Positions 60,027 to 64,000 of a stretch of 64,000 nt of DNA are shown piece after piece. Source of the stretch: Nocardia colli. Lineage in GTDB: Bacteria > Actinomycetota > Actinomycetes > Mycobacteriales > Mycobacteriaceae. The notes under the pieces were generated by a model. That model did not search any database, was not told the origin of the DNA, and saw only the letters and a list, made by a program, of their open reading frames with translations. The translations under genes were made by a program, and so were the position numbers. Where the stretch lies: NCBI RefSeq assembly GCF_008704205.1, contig NZ_VXLC01000003.1, positions 744,001-808,000 on the forward strand, written 5' to 3'. Each line of letters opens with the position of its first letter. The stretch's first letter is position 1.

Positions 60027-61550
60027 GTGAGCGCGCAATTAATGGCGCGGGCCGAGACCACCAAACTCGCTCGCCTGCTCGACATTTCCGACCCGGCCGC
60101 GCTCGACTTCCTCAACGGCCTTTCGCCGGAGGCGATTCGGAGCTTCCGCGAACGCGCCACCGATCTACTGTTCGACCGCGACGCCGCGCGGATGAAACGC
60201 GTTGCCGCGGCGACGAAGTTGGTGCCGACCGCGATCAGCGCCAAGGCGGCCGAGCGCGCGTTCGGCCCGGTGCTGTGCGCGGCAGTCGCGGGTTCGGTCG
60301 AGCCGTCCCGGGCGGTCGATATCGCCAAGGCGCTGCCCGCCCGGTTCCTCGCCGAGACCGCGATCCAGCTCGACCCGCGGCGCACCGCCGACATCATCGC
60401 CGCGGTACCCGCGAAGCTGGTCGTCGAGGTGGCGCGAGAGTTGTTGCGCCAGAACGACCATGTGACGATGAGCCGGTTCGTCGGCGTGGTCCCGGAGGAG
60501 TCGATGCGCGCCGCGGCGCCGGTGCTCGGCGACGCGGACCTGTTGCGGGTCGGCTTCCTCATGGAGGACAAGTCCGCACTGGACCGGCTGATGGCACTGG
60601 TCACCGACCGGCTCGCCGGGGTGATCCGCACCGCGCACGAACAAGACCTCTGGGCCGAGGGGATCGACCTGCTCGACAGCGTCGGCCACGAAAACCGCGC
60701 TGCTTTAGGCGATATCGCGGCCGGACTCGGCGGCGAGGTGCTCGACGGCCTCATCGAGGCGGTCCGTACGCTCGACGCCTGGGACTCGCTGCTGCCGGTG
60801 ACCAGCGCGATGAACGCGGACAGCTTGCGCGCATTCGCCGAAAGGCCTGCGGTACAGGAGGAATCGGTGCTCGCCTCGATCATGAACGCCGCGTTGAACA
60901 AGGGTTTCTGGCTCGATCTGCTGCCGCTCGTCGTGCACCTCCAGCCGGCGCAGCTGTCCATTCTGGCCGCGCGGCTGGCGGACAAGTCCGACGAGGAACT
61001 GGGTGAACTTGTCGCCCAGGCGGATTCGGCGGGCCTCTGGAACTCCATGCTGCCCATCGCGCTCGCCATGACCGACACCGATCGCCGCCGCATGGCCGGT
61101 CTGCCGATCATGCGGAACCCCGACGTACTGCGCGCGGTGATCAGTACCACCGCCGAGCACGAACTCTGGTCGCAGGCACTGCCTTTGGTGGACGCGCTGC
61201 CCGACTCGGCGACGCCGATCCTCGCGTCGTGCATCGGCGAGCTCAGCCAGGACCAGATGCTCGCCGCGGTGCTCGTCGCCGCGCGCAGCGAGAACATCGA
61301 CACCCTGGTCGATATCGCGCTCGCGCAGGATCCCGACGGGCGGGCGCGGGTGCTCGAACTCATCGACGGGATGGACGATCTCGACGAGTTCCTCGCCGCG
61401 CTGACCCCCGACACCCCAGATGTGGTGTGGCAGGGACTGATCGAGGTGCGCGCGGAAATCCCCGATGCCCTGCGCACCCGGCTGGCCGACCGTGCGGACA
61501 CCTGCGGCCGCACCGCCGCGGCCGAGGGACTGCGCGCGGATCCGGCCTGA
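60027..61550 (+). CDS. Helical-repeat protein (MgtE N-domain-like)
   Basis: The 507-aa product is built from repeated pairs of helices with motifs such as LPARFLAETAIQLDPRRTADIIAAVPAKLVVEVARELL and LPLVVHLQPAQLSILAARL. These recall the superhelical N-terminal domain of MgtE or HEAT-like folds. There is no membrane segment, and no catalytic motif is seen. The GTG at 60027 is weakly supported (GCGAGGCG); ATG 60042 is an alternative. It lies 67 bp after the small gene at 59744 and may belong to the EphD-like unit. Confidence 0.75.
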   Translation: MSAQLMARAETTKLARLLDISDPAALDFLNGLSPEAIRSFRERATDLLFDRDAARMKRVAAATKLVPTAISAKAAERAFGPVLCAAVAGSVEPSRAVDIAKALPARFLAETAIQLDPRRTADIIAAVPAKLVVEVARELLRQNDHVTMSRFVGVVPEESMRAAAPVLGDADLLRVGFLMEDKSALDRLMALVTDRLAGVIRTAHEQDLWAEGIDLLDSVGHENRAALGDIAAGLGGEVLDGLIEAVRTLDAWDSLLPVTSAMNADSLRAFAERPAVQEESVLASIMNAALNKGFWLDLLPLVVHLQPAQLSILAARLADKSDEELGELVAQADSAGLWNSMLPIALAMTDTDRRRMAGLPIMRNPDVLRAVISTTAEHELWSQALPLVDALPDSATPILASCIGELSQDQMLAAVLVAARSENIDTLVDIALAQDPDGRARVLELIDGMDDLDEFLAALTPDTPDVVWQGLIEVRAEIPDALRTRLADRADTCGRTAAAEGLRADPA

Positions 61551-61595
61551 CTCGAACGCCGGGCGGTGCCCGCGCCGAGGTGATACTTTCGCCCC

Positions 61596-62387
61596 ATGAT
61601 GGGACCGGCTGGTCAGAGGCCTCCTAGCCTCAGCAACGCCGGATGGCTGCACGAACCGTTGACGCCGATCGGCGCGATGCGGCCGTACCCGGACGGGCGG
61701 GTGCCGCCGCAACCGCTGCGCCGCTGGAAACCGCCGGGCGGCAACCGAGGTCGGCTCTGGACGCTCGGCGCGCTGGCCGGCGTCTCGACGCTGGTGGTCG
61801 TGGCGGTGCTCGGCGTGTCCGACAGTCATCCCGCGGCGCCGACGCCGGACCTGCGCGGCTATCACTACGTCGACAATCTGTGCGCGATCACCGACACCGC
61901 GCCCTACCTGCATGCCGGATTCGTGCTGGCGCCCTCCAGTTCGGCGACGCTGCGCTACCCCCTGCACCAAACCCGCCTGCACCCGGCCCTGGACACGATG
62001 AACTGCACGATCCGCCTCGCTCCGCCCGGACCGAGCGAGCGCGCCGACGACACCACGCTCATGGTGAACGCCGCCGTGCACAAGCGCGCCGATCCCGCGC
62101 CCGAGTTCACCGCCCGGTTCGAGACCTGGACGCAGGCCGAACTCGCCGAGGACGATCGGGTCAGCAAGCTCGACGGGATCGGCGACGAGGCCTACCTCGT
62201 GCGCAAGGAAACCGAGCACGCGCAGAACACCGGCGTGACCCTGGCCATCCGAGACGGCTGGACCACCTTCGAGATCAGCTGGCTGCACCCGCCCTCGGTG
62301 GTCACCACCACCGACATCAAGGTGCCCGAGGTCGTCGAATTGCTGAAGCACACGGCCGCCACCACCATGGCGCTGCTGCGCGCGTAA
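61596..62387 (+). CDS. Membrane-anchored hypothetical protein
   Basis: The 263-aa product has a Pro-rich cytoplasmic N-terminus, one membrane segment (about residues 54-73: LWTLGALAGVSTLVVVAVLGV) and an extracytoplasmic domain with cysteines (NLCAITD, MNCTIRL), like DUF3558-type sensor or lipoprotein-like domains. No Shine-Dalgarno sequence is visible; a TACTTT six bases before the ATG fits leaderless transcription. Function is unknown. Confidence 0.7.
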   Translation: MMGPAGQRPPSLSNAGWLHEPLTPIGAMRPYPDGRVPPQPLRRWKPPGGNRGRLWTLGALAGVSTLVVVAVLGVSDSHPAAPTPDLRGYHYVDNLCAITDTAPYLHAGFVLAPSSSATLRYPLHQTRLHPALDTMNCTIRLAPPGPSERADDTTLMVNAAVHKRADPAPEFTARFETWTQAELAEDDRVSKLDGIGDEAYLVRKETEHAQNTGVTLAIRDGWTTFEISWLHPPSVVTTTDIKVPEVVELLKHTAATTMALLRA

Positions 62388-62482
62388 ACCACCGAGAGGT
62401 AACCGGGCGGCAACCAGGTCGCGGAGTTTGCGACAATGGTCGGGTCGATTTCCCAGCTCACCGAAGGATGCCTGTACCACCG

Positions 62483-63913
62483 ATGGCCGAAAGCATGATT
62501 GATCCGGACGAGCTCGCGACCTGTCTGCGGGTACTGGACCAGGCCGGGCAGCTGGAGAAGGAGCATCCCGACTCGGTGGCGGTGCAGCGCGCGGTCGGCC
62601 ACATGTTCAAAAAGCTCAAGCAGCGCCGCCGGATCGAAGCCAGGACGGCCGTGGCCGAGGCGGACCGCGAGGTCATCGCCGCGACCGCCACCGGTTCGCC
62701 GCAGCGGATCGACGACGAGACCGCGGGCATTCCGCTCGCCTCGAACGCGCGCGGGGCGACCGCGGGCACGCTGATCCGGGCGCGGCCCTGCTACATCTGC
62801 AAGCAGCCGTACACGCAGGTCGACGCGTTCTATCACCAGCTGTGCCCGGAATGTGCCGCGAGCAGTCACAGCAAGCGGGACGCCCGTACCGATCTGACCG
62901 GCCGGCGCGCGCTACTCACCGGCGGGCGCGCCAAGATCGGCATGTACATCGCGCTGCGGCTGCTGCGCGACGGCGCGCACACCACCATCACCACCCGCTT
63001 CCCGAACGACGCCATCCGCCGCTTCGCCGCCATGGACGACAGCGCGGACTGGCTGCACCGGCTGCGCGTGGTCGGCATCGACCTGCGCGATCCGGCGCAG
63101 GTGGTCGCGCTCGCCGACGACGTCGCGGCGCAGGGCCCGCTCGACATCCTGATCAACAACGCCGCCCAGACCGTGCGCCGCTCCCCCGGCTCCTACAGCG
63201 CGCTGGTCGACGCCGAGTCCGGTCCGCTGCCCGCCGGCGCGCTGCCCGACGTGGTGACGTTCGGCAAGACGATGCAGGCGCACCCCACCGCGCTCACCGC
63301 CTCGCTCACCCCGTCACTGTCCGCGGCCGACATCGCCGAACTCGCGCTGGTCGCGGGATCGGCCACGCCCGAACGCATTTCGCGCGGCATCGCGATCGAC
63401 GCGGGCGGCCTGGTGCCGGATCTGGCCCACACCAACAGCTGGGTGCAGACCGTAGCCGAGGTCGACCCGACCGAGCTGCTCGAAGTGCAGCTGTGCAATT
63501 CGGTCGCGCCGTTCATCCTGGTCTCCCGGCTGCGCCCCGCCATGGCGGCGGCGCAGGCCCGGCGCAAATACATCGTCAACGTCTCGGCGATGGAAGGCCA
63601 GTTCGCCCGCGCCTACAAAGGCCCCGGCCACCCGCACACCAACATGGCCAAGGCCGCACTGAACATGCTTACCCGCACCAGCGCAGGCGAAATGCTCGAA
63701 GCCGACGGCATCTTGATGACCGCAGTAGACACCGGCTGGATCACCGACGAACGCCCGCACTACACCAAGGTCCGCCTAGCCGAGGAAGGCTTCCACGCCC
63801 CCCTCGACCTCGTCGACGGCGCAGCCCGCGTCTACGACCCGATCGTGCAAGGCGAGCAAGGCATCGACCTCCACGGCTGCTTCCTCAAGGACTACCGCCC
63901 CTCGCCCTGGTAA
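62483..63913 (+). CDS. Zinc-ribbon SDR-family protein lacking the catalytic tyrosine
   Basis: The 476-aa product has a helical N-terminus, then a zinc ribbon (CYICKQ, CPEC; about residues 104-128), then a short-chain dehydrogenase fold: RALLTGGRAKIGMYIALRLL, DILINNAAQTVRRSPGS, IVNVSAMEG. The usual YxxxK reads TNMAK (about 63638-63652), so the proton-donating tyrosine is missing. It may bind NAD(P) without normal oxidoreductase activity. The start is uncertain: ATG 62468 directly follows GAAGG and would add five residues. Confidence 0.78.
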   Translation: MAESMIDPDELATCLRVLDQAGQLEKEHPDSVAVQRAVGHMFKKLKQRRRIEARTAVAEADREVIAATATGSPQRIDDETAGIPLASNARGATAGTLIRARPCYICKQPYTQVDAFYHQLCPECAASSHSKRDARTDLTGRRALLTGGRAKIGMYIALRLLRDGAHTTITTRFPNDAIRRFAAMDDSADWLHRLRVVGIDLRDPAQVVALADDVAAQGPLDILINNAAQTVRRSPGSYSALVDAESGPLPAGALPDVVTFGKTMQAHPTALTASLTPSLSAADIAELALVAGSATPERISRGIAIDAGGLVPDLAHTNSWVQTVAEVDPTELLEVQLCNSVAPFILVSRLRPAMAAAQARRKYIVNVSAMEGQFARAYKGPGHPHTNMAKAALNMLTRTSAGEMLEADGILMTAVDTGWITDERPHYTKVRLAEEGFHAPLDLVDGAARVYDPIVQGEQGIDLHGCFLKDYRPSPW

Positions 63914-63948
63914 TCCGGCGGTACCGCGGGCAGAATCCCCTGCTCTCC

Positions 63949-64000
63949 CTAGTCGACGGGGTTTCCGTTCTGGTCGAACCACTGGCCGCCCTTGACAGTC
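63949..64000 (-). CDS. 3' end of a gene running off the window
   Basis: Read on the minus strand, the last bases encode a C-terminus (TVKGGQWFDQNGNPVD) followed by a TAG stop at 63949-63951. The Asn/Gly/Trp-rich end suggests an exported protein. The rest lies outside the window. Confidence 0.5.
   Translation of the reverse strand, partial: TVKGGQWFDQNGNPVD

Noticed and set aside
1..64000. Search for mobile elements, tRNAs, rRNA and phage genes
   Set aside because: No transposase, integrase, terminal inverted repeat pair, CCA-ended cloverleaf or rRNA-like stretch was seen by eye. A tRNA scan and IS search would be needed to exclude them fully.

Overview
The window is high-GC DNA from a mycolic-acid-containing actinobacterium, most probably Nocardia or a close relative. 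Four things point there: a fused HadA/HadB mycolate-pathway dehydratase with a degenerate paralogue, an AccD4-like acyl-CoA carboxylase subunit with an acyl-ACP desaturase and an Ag85-like esterase; many secreted lipases; XRE-DUF5753/DUF397 regulator pairs; and a LigC plus LigD-polymerase-type repair pair. The genus is an inference from gene content. No rRNA, tRNA, CRISPR array, transposase or phage gene was seen.

Layout. 1-3.2 kb: a LuxR-type response regulator (cut by the window edge), a membrane sensor kinase, a kinase-like membrane protein without an ATP-binding domain, and a small LuxR-type HTH protein. 3.4-24 kb: envelope and lipid genes, including five secreted lipases or esterases in two families, a DUF218 protein, HadAB and a HadAB-like protein lacking its catalytic histidine, a flavin-dependent oxidoreductase, an Ag85-like esterase, a desaturase, a PucR-like protein without its HTH, AccD, a TetR/Rv1733c-like pair with a perfect operator, and an XRE regulator. 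24-31.8 kb: a DUF2599 lipoprotein, an NmrA-like protein and an ABM protein, then a WhiJ/AbaA-like regulatory locus (XRE-DUF5753, DUF397, SAM methyltransferase and two small genes behind near-identical promoters), followed by PucR, CBS and FMN-binding genes.

31.8-39.2 kb: a tightly overlapping four-gene operon (SufS-like cysteine desulfurase, unknown protein with a C-terminal HMA metal-binding domain, Y4yA-like PLP decarboxylase, cysteine synthase-rhodanese fusion), then a small secreted protein and an opposing stand-alone NRPS-type condensation protein. This looks like an uncharacterised sulfur/amino-acid specialised pathway. 40-44.4 kb: an M-box Mg2+ riboswitch, a proline-containing leader ORF with a strong Shine-Dalgarno sequence, mgtC, and a fused-permease ABC transporter with its ATPase, ending in a strong hairpin.

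44.9-50.4 kb: two tandem paralogues with a caspase-like protease, STAND NTPase and TPR array, an NLR-like architecture suited to immunity or programmed death. Both seem to be transcribed from the same kind of leaderless promoter, and they differ mainly in TPR number. A divergent NfeD-like/flotillin pair lies next to them. 52-64 kb: a cold-shock protein, LigC and a LigD-type polymerase, membrane proteins, TetR/acyl-CoA dehydrogenase, a TetR with palindromic operators facing an EphD-like hydrolase that lacks its nucleophile, a helical-repeat protein, and a zinc-ribbon SDR without the catalytic tyrosine.
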